Part shown: positions 41,826 through 52,071 of the stretch, piece by piece
How positions within the stretch are numbered: position 1 is the stretch's first letter
Layout: every line of letters begins with the position of its first letter
Source of the DNA: Bartonella schoenbuchensis R1
GTDB taxonomy: Bacteria; Pseudomonadota; Alphaproteobacteria; Rhizobiales; Rhizobiaceae
Direction of reading: 5' to 3'
Length of the DNA stretch: 64,000 nt
NCBI RefSeq assembly: GCF_002022685.1
Contig: NZ_CP019789.1
Span: forward strand, 558,001 to 622,000
Notes under the pieces: generated by a model
The model's input: the letters and a program-made list of their open reading frames with translations, nothing else
Told to the model about the DNA's origin: nothing
The model's database searches: none
Translations under genes and position numbers: made by a program

Positions 41826-43286
41826 GTGGCAAATCTTTATGATATAATTGTGATTGGTTCAGGACCGGGCGGATATGTAACTGCAATTCGCGCGGCACAA
41901 TGTGGTTTCAAGACTGCAATTGTTGAACGTGAACATTTGGGTGGTATTTGCTTAAATTGGGGTTGTATCCCAACAAAAGCTCTTTTGCGTTCAGCGGAAA
42001 TGAAGCATTTTGCTGAACATGCAGAAGATTATGGGCTAAAACTTAATGGTTCAATTGAAGTAGATATTAAAAATGTTGTAGCGCGTTCGCGTGGGGTTTC
42101 AGCACGTTTAAATGCTGGTATTGGTTTTCTAATGAAGAAAAACAAGATTGATATTATTTGGGGTGAAGCAAAGCTAACTAAGGCAGCTAAAGGTAGCCAG
42201 CTTGCAGAAATTGTGGTTTCTCCATCATCCAAAGCAATTGTGCAACCACAAAATCCAGTTCCTAAGGGAACATTAGGTGAGGGGACTTATCAGGCAAAAC
42301 ATATAATTGTTGCGACGGGTGCCCGTCCACGTTCTATTCCCGGTATTGAACCAGACGGAAAACTTATTTGGACTTATTTTGAAGCGATGGTACCGCATAC
42401 ACTACCAAAGTCACTGTTGGTGATGGGGTCTGGAGCAATCGGTATTGAATTTGCTTCTTTTTATCATGATATGGGTTCTCAAGTAACTGTCATTGAAATG
42501 ATGCCTCAAATTATGCCGGTTGAGGATGTTGAAATTTCAACATTTGCGCGTAAACAGTTAGAGAAAAAAGGCATACGTATTTTGACTGATGCAAAAGTGA
42601 CAAAGGTTGAAAAAGCTGTTGATTCTATTACGGCGCATATCGATGTTAAAGGTAAAACAGAAACAATAACAGCTGACCGATTGATTTCAGCTGTTGGAGT
42701 TCAAGGTAATATTGAAAATCTTGGTTTAGAAGCATTAGGTGTCAAAACTGATCGTGGATGCATTGTAACTGATGAATGGAGCTGGACGGGTGTGGAAGGA
42801 ATATATGCTATTGGTGATGTTGCTGGTCCCCCTATGTTGGCTCATAAGGCAGAAGAAGAAGGCGTAATCTGCGTTGAACGTATTGCAGGCCTGAAAAGTG
42901 CTCACGCGCTTGATAAAGGAAAAATTCCTGGATGTACCTATTGTACACCACAGGTTGCCTCTGTAGGACTTTCAGAGAAAGCGGCAAAAGAGGCTGGCTA
43001 CGATATACGTGTTGGTCGTTATTCTTTTTCAGCTAACGGTAAGGCAATTGCTTTAGGTGAAGATCAAGGGTTGGTTAAGACTATTTTTGATAAAAAAACA
43101 GGACAGCTTCTTGGTGCCCATATGGTAGGAGCAGAAGTAACAGAACTCATTCAAGGTTTTGTTATTGCCATGAATCTTGAAACAACTGAAGAAGAATTAA
43201 TGAGCACTGTTTTTCCACATCCGACATTATCAGAGATGATGAAAGAAAGTGTATTAGATGCGTACGATCAGGTTTTAAATGCTTGA
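41826..43286 (+). CDS. lpdA: Dihydrolipoamide dehydrogenase (E3)
   Basis: 486 residues from GTG 41826, with GGAGG 8-9 bp upstream. Reoxidises dihydrolipoamide using FAD and NAD. It has the FAD-binding GSGPGGYVTAIRA, the redox-active disulfide GGICLNWGCIPTKALL, the NAD-binding GSGAIGIEFASFY and the dimer-interface active site FPHPTLSEMM. It carries no lipoyl domain, unlike some paralogues. Near the end of the pdh operon. Confidence 0.97.
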   Translation: MANLYDIIVIGSGPGGYVTAIRAAQCGFKTAIVEREHLGGICLNWGCIPTKALLRSAEMKHFAEHAEDYGLKLNGSIEVDIKNVVARSRGVSARLNAGIGFLMKKNKIDIIWGEAKLTKAAKGSQLAEIVVSPSSKAIVQPQNPVPKGTLGEGTYQAKHIIVATGARPRSIPGIEPDGKLIWTYFEAMVPHTLPKSLLVMGSGAIGIEFASFYHDMGSQVTVIEMMPQIMPVEDVEISTFARKQLEKKGIRILTDAKVTKVEKAVDSITAHIDVKGKTETITADRLISAVGVQGNIENLGLEALGVKTDRGCIVTDEWSWTGVEGIYAIGDVAGPPMLAHKAEEEGVICVERIAGLKSAHALDKGKIPGCTYCTPQVASVGLSEKAAKEAGYDIRVGRYSFSANGKAIALGEDQGLVKTIFDKKTGQLLGAHMVGAEVTELIQGFVIAMNLETTEEELMSTVFPHPTLSEMMKESVLDAYDQVLNA

Positions 43287-43298
43287 TAATTAGGTTAT

Positions 43299-43329
43299 AT
43301 GAAAAATTTTATATTTTATGATTTTTCAT
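43299..43329 (+). terminator. Hairpin between lpdA and lipA
   Basis: ATGAAAAAT pairs with ATTTTTCAT around a 13-nt loop in the 76-bp spacer. It is AU-only, so at most a weak attenuator. Confidence 0.25.
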
Positions 43330-43362
43330 CGGCGGTTGCTCTTGAGAAGGCAGAGATCTTAG

Positions 43363-44316
43363 ATGGTTACGGTGGTTGATAGAGTTACGAATAGACGTGT
43401 CCGTCATCCTGAAAAGGTGCATCGTCCAGATACGGTCATTCAAAAAAAACCAGATTGGATTCGTGTAAAAGCACCAACATCACAAATTTATAGGGAAACC
43501 CATAGTATTGTACGTTCCAATAAATTGGTGACAGTATGTGAGGAAGCTGGTTGTCCAAATATTGGTGAATGTTGGAGTCAGCGACATGCTAGCTTTATGA
43601 TTTTAGGTGAAATATGTACGCGAGCTTGTGCTTTTTGCAATGTTGCAACAGGTATTCCACTTGCAGTTGATGATGATGAGCCAGAGCGTGTGGCAGATGC
43701 TGTTGCACAGATGGCGTTAAAGCATGTTGTCATTACATCTGTTGATCGTGATGATTTGGTTGATGGTGGTGCACAGCATTTTGCGAAAGTTATTCACGCT
43801 ATTCGTCAAAAGACTCCTACAACAACAATTGAAGTCCTTACACCTGATTTTCGCCATAAGGATAATGCATTAGAAATTGTAGTTGCTGCTAAACCTGATG
43901 TTTTTAATCATAATTTGGAAACAGTTCCATCTAAATATTTGAAGGTGCGCCCAGGGGCACGTTATTTTCATTCAATTCGACTGTTACAACGCGTCAAAGA
44001 GCTTGATCCAACAATTTTTACAAAATCGGGAATTATGGTTGGTCTTGGGGAAGAACGGAATGAAATTTTTCAATTGATGGATGATTTGCGTTCTGCTGAT
44101 GTAGATTTTATGACAATTGGGCAGTATTTGCAGCCTACGCGAAAGCATCATCCTGTCATTCGTTTTGTAACTCCTGATGAATTTGAATCTTTTGCCAAGG
44201 TTGGTAAGGCAAAAGGTTTTTTACATATGGCTTCTAATCCTCTGACACGTTCATCTCATCACGCTGGAGATGACTTTAAAGCTTTACAAAAAGCACGTGC
44301 TGAAAAATTTGCTTGA
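43363..44316 (+). CDS. lipA: Lipoyl synthase
   Basis: 317-residue radical-SAM enzyme that inserts sulfur into octanoyl groups of E2 and H proteins. Both iron-sulfur sites are complete: the auxiliary cluster in [12 protein letters not shown] and the radical-SAM cluster in CTRACAFC. The C-terminal SSHHAGDDF region is present. It is functionally tied to the lipoyl-bearing pdhB and pdhC upstream. Confidence 0.98.
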   Translation: MVTVVDRVTNRRVRHPEKVHRPDTVIQKKPDWIRVKAPTSQIYRETHSIVRSNKLVTVCEEAGCPNIGECWSQRHASFMILGEICTRACAFCNVATGIPLAVDDDEPERVADAVAQMALKHVVITSVDRDDLVDGGAQHFAKVIHAIRQKTPTTTIEVLTPDFRHKDNALEIVVAAKPDVFNHNLETVPSKYLKVRPGARYFHSIRLLQRVKELDPTIFTKSGIMVGLGEERNEIFQLMDDLRSADVDFMTIGQYLQPTRKHHPVIRFVTPDEFESFAKVGKAKGFLHMASNPLTRSSHHAGDDFKALQKARAEKFA

Positions 44317-44327
44317 TAGAGAGAGTT

Positions 44328-44789
44328 ATGCCAACTTTTACAACACATCGGCAAATTGCCCATACTGCTCATGAAATGTTTAATCTTGTTGCAGATATTG
44401 AGTCTTATCCTGAATTTTTACCAATGTGTGAGGCTTTAATAATACGTTCTCGGAAGGAGTATGAGGAAAAGACATTGCTCCTTGCTGATATGACAGTTGG
44501 TTATAAAATGATTCGAGAAATGTTTACGACACAGGTACTTCTTCAACCTAAGAAAAATCTTATTGAGGTTAAATATATTGATGGTCCATTTAAATATCTT
44601 GAAAATCATTGGGTATTTCACCAAATTCAAAATATGAATGCATGTAATGTAGAGTTTTTTATTAATTATGAATTTAAGAGCAAAATGTTAGAACTACTCA
44701 CGGGATCGATGTTTGATATTGCTTTTCATAAATTTACAAATGCTTTTGAGAAACGTGCTCATCAGATTTACGGTGTTTTAGAGATATAA
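44328..44789 (+). CDS. Coq10/RatA-type START-domain protein
   Basis: 153 residues from ATG 44328; the TTG at 44313 overlaps the lipA stop. A polyketide-cyclase/START-like fold is suggested by HTAHEMFNLVADIESYPEFLP near the start and WVFHQ...VEFFINYEFKS later. The mitochondrial relative Coq10 binds ubiquinone, while the E. coli relative RatA was described as affecting ribosome association; the first role is likelier in an alphaproteobacterium. 11 bp after lipA, so probably co-transcribed. Confidence 0.85.
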   Translation: MPTFTTHRQIAHTAHEMFNLVADIESYPEFLPMCEALIIRSRKEYEEKTLLLADMTVGYKMIREMFTTQVLLQPKKNLIEVKYIDGPFKYLENHWVFHQIQNMNACNVEFFINYEFKSKMLELLTGSMFDIAFHKFTNAFEKRAHQIYGVLEI

Positions 44790-45238
44790 TAGTTGAGTTT
44801 TCTTGGATGCGTAATAAATATTGCATTTTGCAGGCTGCATTATAACAAGACCAAAAACTAAAAATTGAATGCAGGGAGATATTATGAAAATGCACAAATC
44901 TTATAGATTTATTGAGGTGCTATTTTCAAAATTTTTCATGTTTATAACAAAAATCGAAATTATAGTCTTTTAAGTATTTTTTATTTTCAATTATTGTAAG
45001 AACAAATTTTTGTAAAAGACATAGTGCGTTTATAAATTCAGTGCATATAGCTACCAGATTTATTTTAATTTCTTTGAATAAACAATGAATTTGCTAATCG
45101 GATCTATCCAATGATATTTATAATATCGGTAGGGTTTGTAACGGTGATTTCTTTATAAAAATGCTACGGTTGTGAGTAATAGACCTTTTGAAAGACAAGT
45201 CGTTAGAACTACATGAGACTGCATTTCACAAATACATA
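44790..45238. other. Gap between coq10-like gene and ispDF
   Basis: 449 bp. Relatives often have cinA here on the minus strand; no remnant was recognised. It contains one very short candidate frame (44884-44973). Confidence 0.4.
44884..44973 (+). CDS. Possible 29-residue peptide
   Basis: A tiny frame, MKMHKSYRFIEVL onward, with a hydrophobic second half. It is included only because AGGGAGA lies about 6 bp before the ATG, a better ribosome-binding site than most genes here have. No family recognised; it could equally be chance. Confidence 0.2.
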   Translation: MKMHKSYRFIEVLFSKFFMFITKIEIIVF

Positions 45239-46432
45239 TTATTTTAAAATTTCTCCTGGGTAAATGACAGTAGCTGTTGCAAGAGAGGCAATGCCTTCTT
45301 CACGGCCTATGAACCCTAGTTTTTCGTTAGTTGTTGCTTTAATAGAAATACGATCAGCTGAAATTGTGAGTATATTCATAAGGTGTGTTACCATCCTATG
45401 ACGATAAGGACTGATTTTAGGTTTTTCTGCAATGAGTGTGATATCAACATTAGCAATACGACCGCCTGCTTTCTTAATAATATTAACAGCGTGGCGTAGG
45501 AAGATTTCTGATGATGCATTTTTCCATTGGGGATCAGAGGGAGGAAAATGAGTGCCTATATCTCCGGCACCTTGAGTAGCTAAAAGAGCATCTGTTAGTG
45601 CATGAAGAGCAACATCAGAGTCTGAATACCCATTTAATTTCTTTGTAAAAGGGATTTTTACGCCACATAATGTGACATAATCACCATCTATAAAAGAATG
45701 GACATCATAACCATTTCCAGTACGAATATCGGGGAACATAGGTGCTCTTTTCTGGAGATATGAATGTGCGGTTTCAAGATCTTCCGGCCATGTAATTTTT
45801 ATATTATTAGAATTTCCAGGAATGATTCGCATAGGAATACCAAACCATTCGGCAATTGCTGAATCATCGGTGAAATTTTGTTTGCAAGATTGTATTGCTT
45901 TTTCATGAGCTGCTAAAATAAGTTCAAATGGAAAGCACTGCGGAGTTTGTGCACTATAGAAATTGGTACGCGGAACTGTTTCTACAACATAATGTGCATT
46001 ATTTACACGTTTAAGAGTATCAGAAATAGGAAGAACAGGCAGAACACCTTCTTGATGGTTGACAGTATTATGAATTTGCTCAAGAAGCTTGCTTTCGACA
46101 AAAGGGCGTGCACCATCATGAATATGAACATAGTCTGGTTTAATATCTTTGAGTGCATGAAGCCCGTATAAAGCGGAGAGTTGACGTGTAGTGCCCCCTT
46201 CTACAATGATGAGATCTTTCTTAAAATCAGCTATAGCATTTTCACATATTTGGTGGTCATCTGGGTGGATAACCAAAATAATGGTTGTGATAGCTGAATG
46301 TTGCAAAAAACAACGCACAGTATGATAAATAACCGGCTTTTGCCCTAAAAGTCGGTATTGTTTTGGACTATTTTGTAAAGATCCTGCTCTTTCGCCACGT
46401 CCGGCGGCTAATATTATAGCTGCAATAGAAAT
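45239..46432 (-). CDS. ispDF: Bifunctional IspD/IspF, non-canonical start
   Basis: A fused enzyme of the MEP isoprenoid pathway. The N-terminal IspD half makes CDP-methylerythritol and the C-terminal IspF half (from [15 protein letters not shown]) forms the cyclodiphosphate; [15 protein letters not shown] carries IspF metal ligands. The first ATG/GTG/TTG in frame is the GTG at 46318, which would delete the CTP-binding [15 protein letters not shown] and [13 protein letters not shown]. Those are encoded in frame upstream, bounded by a stop at 46445-46447. The only start-like codons there are ATT at 46432 and 46426, and AAAGGA lies 8 bp before 46432. I annotate the full frame from ATT 46432 (about 397 residues, normal length). 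A mutated start or a base error is possible. Confidence 0.82.
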   Translation of the reverse strand: MSIAAIILAAGRGERAGSLQNSPKQYRLLGQKPVIYHTVRCFLQHSAITTIILVIHPDDHQICENAIADFKKDLIIVEGGTTRQLSALYGLHALKDIKPDYVHIHDGARPFVESKLLEQIHNTVNHQEGVLPVLPISDTLKRVNNAHYVVETVPRTNFYSAQTPQCFPFELILAAHEKAIQSCKQNFTDDSAIAEWFGIPMRIIPGNSNNIKITWPEDLETAHSYLQKRAPMFPDIRTGNGYDVHSFIDGDYVTLCGVKIPFTKKLNGYSDSDVALHALTDALLATQGAGDIGTHFPPSDPQWKNASSEIFLRHAVNIIKKAGGRIANVDITLIAEKPKISPYRHRMVTHLMNILTISADRISIKATTNEKLGFIGREEGIASLATATVIYPGEILK

Positions 46433-46499
46433 ACTTAATTCCTTTTAAAGTTTGGTTTAGGCTAATTGTTTTATTATTTTTTCTATAATCAATTCTTTA

Positions 46500-46913
46500 T
46501 TAACGTTGTAATAATGGTTGTTGTAAATCAGAAATGGATGTTGTTGATAACACATCGAAAAAAGCATTTAATGCATTTTTGAGTACGATATTTAAGTTAC
46601 AGGAATTAACCAGTGGGCAATTAACTTCTGTTTTATCAAAACATTCTGCCATAGAGAAATTGTCTTCTATTATTTTTACGACATCAGCCACCGAGATCTC
46701 TGTTGCTGGTTTAGCCAATTTGATGCCACCATTGCGTCCACGTACTGTTTGTAAAAAACCTGCTTCCACTAATGGTTGAAGGATTTTAAATAAAAAAAGC
46801 TCAGAAATGGCATATGTTTTAGCAATTTCAGGGATAGAACTTAAACTATCTTGATTAGATGCGCAGTACATGAGTATTCGGAGAGCATAATTTGTTTTTT
46901 TTGTTAATCGCAT
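46500..46913 (-). CDS. rirA: Rrf2-family iron-responsive regulator RirA
   Basis: 137 residues. The winged-helix N terminus MRLTKKTNYALRILMYCASN and GFLQTVRGRNGGIKLAKPA are of the Rrf2 family. Three cysteines at 91, 99 and 105 (ECFDKTEVNCPLVNSC) match the rhizobial RirA cluster ligands in position and spacing. RirA carries an iron-sulfur cluster and represses iron uptake genes when iron is plentiful. It sits between ispDF and ntrY, where other rhizobia have dusB-ntrB-ntrC. Confidence 0.93.
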   Translation of the reverse strand: MRLTKKTNYALRILMYCASNQDSLSSIPEIAKTYAISELFLFKILQPLVEAGFLQTVRGRNGGIKLAKPATEISVADVVKIIEDNFSMAECFDKTEVNCPLVNSCNLNIVLKNALNAFFDVLSTTSISDLQQPLLQR

Positions 46914-47082
46914 GACATCTCCTTGAAAAGTATTAATCAGACATACTTTATTTTAAAACTGTTTCAAAAATGTAGAAATTCTTTCTTAATTTTCTGAATT
47001 AGTTATATTTTAAACATAGCATTGCCAATTTTTATCACAAAGGGTTGTGTGAGAACAAGGAGATAAGTAACGTAAGATCACC

Positions 47083-49296
47083 ATGAATACAACATCTGTG
47101 ACAAATATCCAGGATATAAACCAAAATACTTATAGCGATGAGTCGCGTCGTTTAAGTAATGTGTATACATTTTGGGGTATCACAATTATTGTATTAGCTT
47201 TGCTAACAGCTTCTGTTTCATTTGTTATTCTTGTCGGGTTAACCTCTATTGTACCTAATAGAGCTGTAACATTAGTCCTTATAGGAATTAATAGTATTTG
47301 GATTGTGGGGCTGGGAGTTATTGTTCTATATGAAATAATTCCTATTATGCGTGCGTGGCGGTCAAGGCGTGCTGCTTCACGTCTTCATGTGCGTCTTATT
47401 TCATTGTTTGCACTTGTAGCAACATTGCCGGCTGTTGCTGTTGCTCTTGTTTCAGGGCCTGCTCTTAATTTGGGGCTTGATCGGTGGTTTGATACAACAA
47501 CTCGGCAAATTGTGGGTTCTTCTATCGATTTAGCTAATGCTTATGCGGATGAAATGCTCCAAAATTTGAAAAATTTATCTTATGCTATGGCATTTGCGCT
47601 TGATAATAAAAAGCTCCTAGCACACAATCCAGTTGAATATCGGTTACAATTAACACGTCATGCTGCAGGTCGTAATCTTCGTGGTGCGTTTTTGTTAAGC
47701 TCGACAGGGGCTATTTTTGCTTCAAGCGATCTTGGTGATGAAGATAAATTGCCCATTCCACCATCCCATCTTATTGCTCAAGCAACCAGTGAAAGACCTT
47801 TTTCTTTTCAGCCGGGAGTTCATGATTATTTTGGTATTGTTTTGAAATTTACGAATATCTCAAATACATTTTTATATTTGGTGCGTGATGTTGATAAAGA
47901 TGTATTATCTGCTTTGCGTTTAACGGAAATCAATACAGATCGTTATCGTGGTTTGAATGAAAATCGCCTGCCAACGCAAATTGCTTTTGGTATGCTTTAT
48001 TTATGTCTTTTTTTAAGTTTATTTCTATCAGCTATTTGGGCTGGTATCGCTGTTGCTGATCGTTTGGTACGTCCTATTCGGCTTCTTATAGGTGCGGCTG
48101 ATGATGTGGCCTCTGGAAATATGGAAGTTTTTGTGCCGGTACGTGCGAAGGATGGAGATATTGCCCAATTATCAAAAACTTTTAATTACATGGTCAGCGA
48201 ACTTAAGAGTCGGCGCAATGAGTTGATAGCAGTTCGCGATCAAATCGACGAAAGGCGGCGTTTTTCTGAAGCTGTTTTATCGGGTGTAACAGCAGGTGTG
48301 GCTGGAATTGATGATAATGGGAATATTACAATTATTAATAGATCTGTTGAGGCAATGTTTGGTATTAATTCTGAACAAGTTATAGGACACAGCCTTTTAT
48401 CATTAAGTGCTGAAATCGGGAAGGTTTTTGAGTTTGTTCGTTCGTCAGGGCGCAAAAACCATCGTGAGCAGGTGACTTTAAATGTTGCAGAGAAAGAGCG
48501 CGTCTGTAATGTACAAATTACGATGGAGGAAGATGATGGGCAAGGGCAATCTTGGGTTCTAACAATTGATGATATTACAGACCTTGTAGAAGCACAACGT
48601 TCATCAGCATGGGCAGATATTGCACGCCGTATTGCGCATGAAATCAAAAACCCACTTACACCTATTCAGTTATCGGCTGAGCGTATTCGTAGACGCTATG
48701 GCAAAGTTATTACGCAAGATCAGGAGGTTTTTAATCAATGTGTTAATACAATTATTCGACAAGTTGGGGATATTGGGCGTATGGTTGATGAATTTTCTTC
48801 TTTTGCACGTATGCCCAAACCACACATGAGTTTTTCTGATGTACGTGGATTACTGCATGAGGCGTGTTTTTTGATAGAAGTTGCACGACATGATATCCAT
48901 TTTGAACGAGATTTGGGAGATGTACCGCTTATAGGTGAGTTTGATAATCGTCTTATTGTTCAGGCATTCAGTAATGTTATTAAAAATGCGAGTGAAGCGA
49001 TTGATGCAGTTGCGCGAGAAAAAGGTGTTCATGGCCATATTTTGATACGTTCTTATCGTCAAAGAGAACACTTGGTTGTGGATGTTATTGATAATGGTAA
49101 AGGGCTTCCTAAAGAACAAAGACAAAAATTATTAGAGCCTTATATAACAACGCGGGAAAAAGGGACAGGGCTTGGTTTAGCTATTGTCCGCAAAATTATT
49201 GAAGATCATGGTGGCTACATGGAATTGCATGATGCACTAGATAGTTTTTATGAAGGTCGTGGTGCGATGATTCGTATGGTATTTCCGGCGGTTTGA
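47083..49296 (+). CDS. ntrY: Sensor histidine kinase NtrY
   Basis: 737 residues. Several transmembrane helices (about 25-110 and 300-325) enclose a periplasmic sensor region, followed by a HAMP linker (VADRLVRPIRLLIGAADDVA), a PAS domain (about 390-500), a phosphoacceptor RIAHEIKNPLTPIQLSAERIRRRYG near residue 517, and an ATPase domain with NVIKNASEAID and GTGLGLAIVRKII. It phosphorylates NtrX, encoded 39 bp downstream. In Brucella and Rhodobacter this pair senses redox or oxygen as well as nitrogen status. Confidence 0.96.
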   Translation: MNTTSVTNIQDINQNTYSDESRRLSNVYTFWGITIIVLALLTASVSFVILVGLTSIVPNRAVTLVLIGINSIWIVGLGVIVLYEIIPIMRAWRSRRAASRLHVRLISLFALVATLPAVAVALVSGPALNLGLDRWFDTTTRQIVGSSIDLANAYADEMLQNLKNLSYAMAFALDNKKLLAHNPVEYRLQLTRHAAGRNLRGAFLLSSTGAIFASSDLGDEDKLPIPPSHLIAQATSERPFSFQPGVHDYFGIVLKFTNISNTFLYLVRDVDKDVLSALRLTEINTDRYRGLNENRLPTQIAFGMLYLCLFLSLFLSAIWAGIAVADRLVRPIRLLIGAADDVASGNMEVFVPVRAKDGDIAQLSKTFNYMVSELKSRRNELIAVRDQIDERRRFSEAVLSGVTAGVAGIDDNGNITIINRSVEAMFGINSEQVIGHSLLSLSAEIGKVFEFVRSSGRKNHREQVTLNVAEKERVCNVQITMEEDDGQGQSWVLTIDDITDLVEAQRSSAWADIARRIAHEIKNPLTPIQLSAERIRRRYGKVITQDQEVFNQCVNTIIRQVGDIGRMVDEFSSFARMPKPHMSFSDVRGLLHEACFLIEVARHDIHFERDLGDVPLIGEFDNRLIVQAFSNVIKNASEAIDAVAREKGVHGHILIRSYRQREHLVVDVIDNGKGLPKEQRQKLLEPYITTREKGTGLGLAIVRKIIEDHGGYMELHDALDSFYEGRGAMIRMVFPAV

Positions 49297-49335
49297 GCAA
49301 GAAGTGTGGCACAAATCATAAGATAAGGGAATGAG

Positions 49336-50691
49336 ATGGTAGCAGATATCTTAATTGTTGATGATGAAGCAGATATTCGTGAGCTTATTGCTGGTATTTT
49401 GAATGATGAAGGTTATGAAACACGTGTTGCGTGTCATGCTGATGAGGCATTGGCACAAATTAATGAGCGTGTTCCAAAGCTGATTTTTTTAGATATTTGG
49501 TTGCAAGGAAGTCGTCTTGATGGTTTGGCATTGCTTGATGAAATCAAAGCCCGACACCCCTCTCTTCCAGTAGTGATGATTTCTGGTCATGGCAATATTG
49601 AAACAGCTGTTTCTGCTATAAAGCGAGGTGCGTATGATTTTATTGAAAAGCCTTTTAAAACTGATCGCCTTATCTTGGTTGCTGAACGAACTCTTGAAAA
49701 CTCAAAATTAAAACGTGAGCTTTTAGAATTACGACAACGCTCAAGTGAGATACAAGAGTTGCTTGGAACATCGACTGTTATGAAACATTTGCGCCAAGTT
49801 ATAGAAAAAGTGGCGCCGACTAATAGTCGTATTATGATTACTGGTCCTTCAGGTGCAGGGAAAGAAATGGTGGCGCGTACTATTCACGCACTTTCAGCAC
49901 GTTCTAATGGACCATTTGTTACGATAAATGCTGCAACGATTGTTCCCGAAAGAATGGAAATAGAATTATTTGGCAATGAAATAGAGGGCAGTGAACGCAA
50001 GATCGGTGCATTGGAAGAGGCTCACGGTGGGATATTATATATTGATGAAATTTCTGATATGCCGCGTGAAACTCAGGGTAAGATTCTTCAGGTATTAACG
50101 ACACAAACATTTGAGAGAGTTGGTGGTACAAAGCGTGTCAAAGTGGATGTTCGTGTAATTTCTTCAACAGCACAAAATATTGAAAATTTAATTTCTGATG
50201 GGCGATTTAGAGAAGATCTCTTTCATCGTCTTGCAGTTGTTCCCATTACTGTTCCACCGCTTTCTGCACGTCGTGAAGATATTCCCGAGCTTGTTCGACA
50301 TTTTGTTAAAGTCATATCACATCAACTTGGTATTAAACCACGTGAAATCAGTGATGATGTTATAGCTGTTTTGCAAGCACATACGTGGCCAGGTAATGTG
50401 CGTCAATTACGTAATAATATTGAGCGTCTCCTCATTCTTGTGCGTGATGATGAACCAATAACAACAGAGTTACTTCCTGTTGAAGTGAGTGATTCTTTTC
50501 CACGTGTTAAAATAGATACAGATGAGAATATAATGGATTTACCATTGCGTGAGGCGCGTGAATTATTTGAAAAGAGGTATTTAGTGGCACAGATCGGACG
50601 TTTGGGTGGGAATATATCTCGTACTGCTGAATTCATAGGTATGGAACGCTCAGCTTTACATCGTAAACTTAAAGCTCTTGGAGTTTCATAA
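49336..50691 (+). CDS. ntrX: Response regulator NtrX
   Basis: 451 residues: receiver domain (about 1-120, phosphoacceptor aspartate in KLIFLDIWL), AAA+ domain with Walker A GPSGAGKE and Walker B GGILYIDE, and a C-terminal Fis-type helix-turn-helix. The GAFTGA loop needed to contact sigma-54 is absent: after ELFGNE the sequence goes IEGSERKIGALEEAHGG. It is therefore probably not a sigma-54 activator, as reported for other alphaproteobacterial NtrX. It is followed 3 bp later by trkA. Confidence 0.96.
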   Translation: MVADILIVDDEADIRELIAGILNDEGYETRVACHADEALAQINERVPKLIFLDIWLQGSRLDGLALLDEIKARHPSLPVVMISGHGNIETAVSAIKRGAYDFIEKPFKTDRLILVAERTLENSKLKRELLELRQRSSEIQELLGTSTVMKHLRQVIEKVAPTNSRIMITGPSGAGKEMVARTIHALSARSNGPFVTINAATIVPERMEIELFGNEIEGSERKIGALEEAHGGILYIDEISDMPRETQGKILQVLTTQTFERVGGTKRVKVDVRVISSTAQNIENLISDGRFREDLFHRLAVVPITVPPLSARREDIPELVRHFVKVISHQLGIKPREISDDVIAVLQAHTWPGNVRQLRNNIERLLILVRDDEPITTELLPVEVSDSFPRVKIDTDENIMDLPLREARELFEKRYLVAQIGRLGGNISRTAEFIGMERSALHRKLKALGVS

Positions 50692-50694
50692 ATT

Positions 50695-52071
50695 ATGCGT
50701 GTTATTATTTGTGGGGCAGGGCAGGTCGGTTATGGGATAGCAGAGCGTCTTGCTGCTGAGAATCATGATATAACTGTTATAGATGTTGAAGCGAGATTGG
50801 TTGAAAAAATTCGCGATGCATTAGATGTTAGAAGTTTTGTTGGTCATGGTTCACACCCTGAAGTTCTTTTGGCTGCAGGTGCTGATGAAGCTGATATGCT
50901 GATCGCAGTAACTTTATTTGATGAAGTCAATATGGTGGCTTGTCAGGTAGCACATTCATTATTTAATATTCCAACTAAAATAGCTCGTATTCGTTCACAA
51001 TCGTATTTAGATCCACGTTATAAAACTTTGTTTGCAAGGGAAAATATTCCTATTGATGTAGTTATTTCGCCGGAAGTTGAAGTTGGGGAAATGGTTCTAC
51101 GGCGGATTGCCTTGCCTGGGGCGATAGATGTTCTCTATTTTTGTAATGATGATATCGTTGCATTTGCTTTGGAGTGTATGGAGGATTGCCCAGTCATTAA
51201 TACACCTTTACGCCAGTTAACGGAGCTTTTTCCCGATCTTCGAACAACAGTTACTGCTATTAAACGTGGTTCAGAATTACTGGTAGCGCATTCAGATACG
51301 CAATTGCGCGTTGGTGATGTTACTTATCTTATTGCGGCTCGCGATCAGGTACGTCGTGCAGTTGGACTTTTTGGTCATAAAGAACAGGAGGCACATCGCA
51401 TAATTATTGCAGGGGGTGGTCACATTGGTTTATACGTTGCTCAGGCTATTGAAAAGCGTCTGCATAAGTTAAAATTGAAAATTATAGAGGCAGATAAGGA
51501 AAGAGCACTAACAATTGCCGATCAACTCGAAAAAACAACTGTTTTATATGGCAATGTGTTAGATCCGGTAATTCTTCAAGAAGCTGGAATTGACCAAGCT
51601 GACTTGATGATTACATTAACCAATCAAGATCAGGTTAATCTTTTAAGCGCTATTATAGCTAAAAGATTAGGGTGCAAAGCCAACATGGTTTTGATTAATA
51701 ATGTTACTTATCAGGAATTTAGCCGTACAGTTGGTGTAGATGCGCACTTAAATCCTCGTAGTGTTACTGTATCAAAAATTTTACAACAAATGCGTCGGGG
51801 ACGCATTCGTGCTGTTCATTCAGTTTTTAATGGTGCTGCAGAAATTATTGAAGCTGAAGCAATGCAGACTTCCTCACTGATTGGTAAGTCATTATCAGAG
51901 CTCAAGTTATCAGATGGTTTAAGGATTGGTGCAATTTATCGCAATAATACAATTATACAGCTTTTAGCTGATACACGTATTTTACCGGGTGATCGAGTAG
52001 TAATGTTTGCTCTTGCTGATAGTGTTCGTGATGTTGAACAATTATTTCGTGTAAGCTTAGAATATTTTTAA
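50695..52071 (+). CDS. trkA: Trk potassium uptake regulatory protein TrkA
   Basis: 458 residues with two Rossmann RCK/TrkA-N domains (VIICGAGQVGYGIAERLA at residue 3 and IIIAGGGHIGLYVAQAI near 235), each followed by a TrkA-C domain. It binds NAD(H) and gates the TrkH potassium channel from the cytoplasmic face. No trkH is in the window. The 3-bp spacing to ntrX puts it in the ntrYX operon, as in other rhizobia. hfq, usually next, is absent here. Confidence 0.96.
   Translation: MRVIICGAGQVGYGIAERLAAENHDITVIDVEARLVEKIRDALDVRSFVGHGSHPEVLLAAGADEADMLIAVTLFDEVNMVACQVAHSLFNIPTKIARIRSQSYLDPRYKTLFARENIPIDVVISPEVEVGEMVLRRIALPGAIDVLYFCNDDIVAFALECMEDCPVINTPLRQLTELFPDLRTTVTAIKRGSELLVAHSDTQLRVGDVTYLIAARDQVRRAVGLFGHKEQEAHRIIIAGGGHIGLYVAQAIEKRLHKLKLKIIEADKERALTIADQLEKTTVLYGNVLDPVILQEAGIDQADLMITLTNQDQVNLLSAIIAKRLGCKANMVLINNVTYQEFSRTVGVDAHLNPRSVTVSKILQQMRRGRIRAVHSVFNGAAEIIEAEAMQTSSLIGKSLSELKLSDGLRIGAIYRNNTIIQLLADTRILPGDRVVMFALADSVRDVEQLFRVSLEYF

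Noticed and set aside
46920..46940. Possible RirA iron-responsive operator (TGA-N9-TCA type) upstream of rirA
   Set aside because: The nearest match, TGA...TCA, has a 10-bp spacer instead of 9, so support is insufficient.
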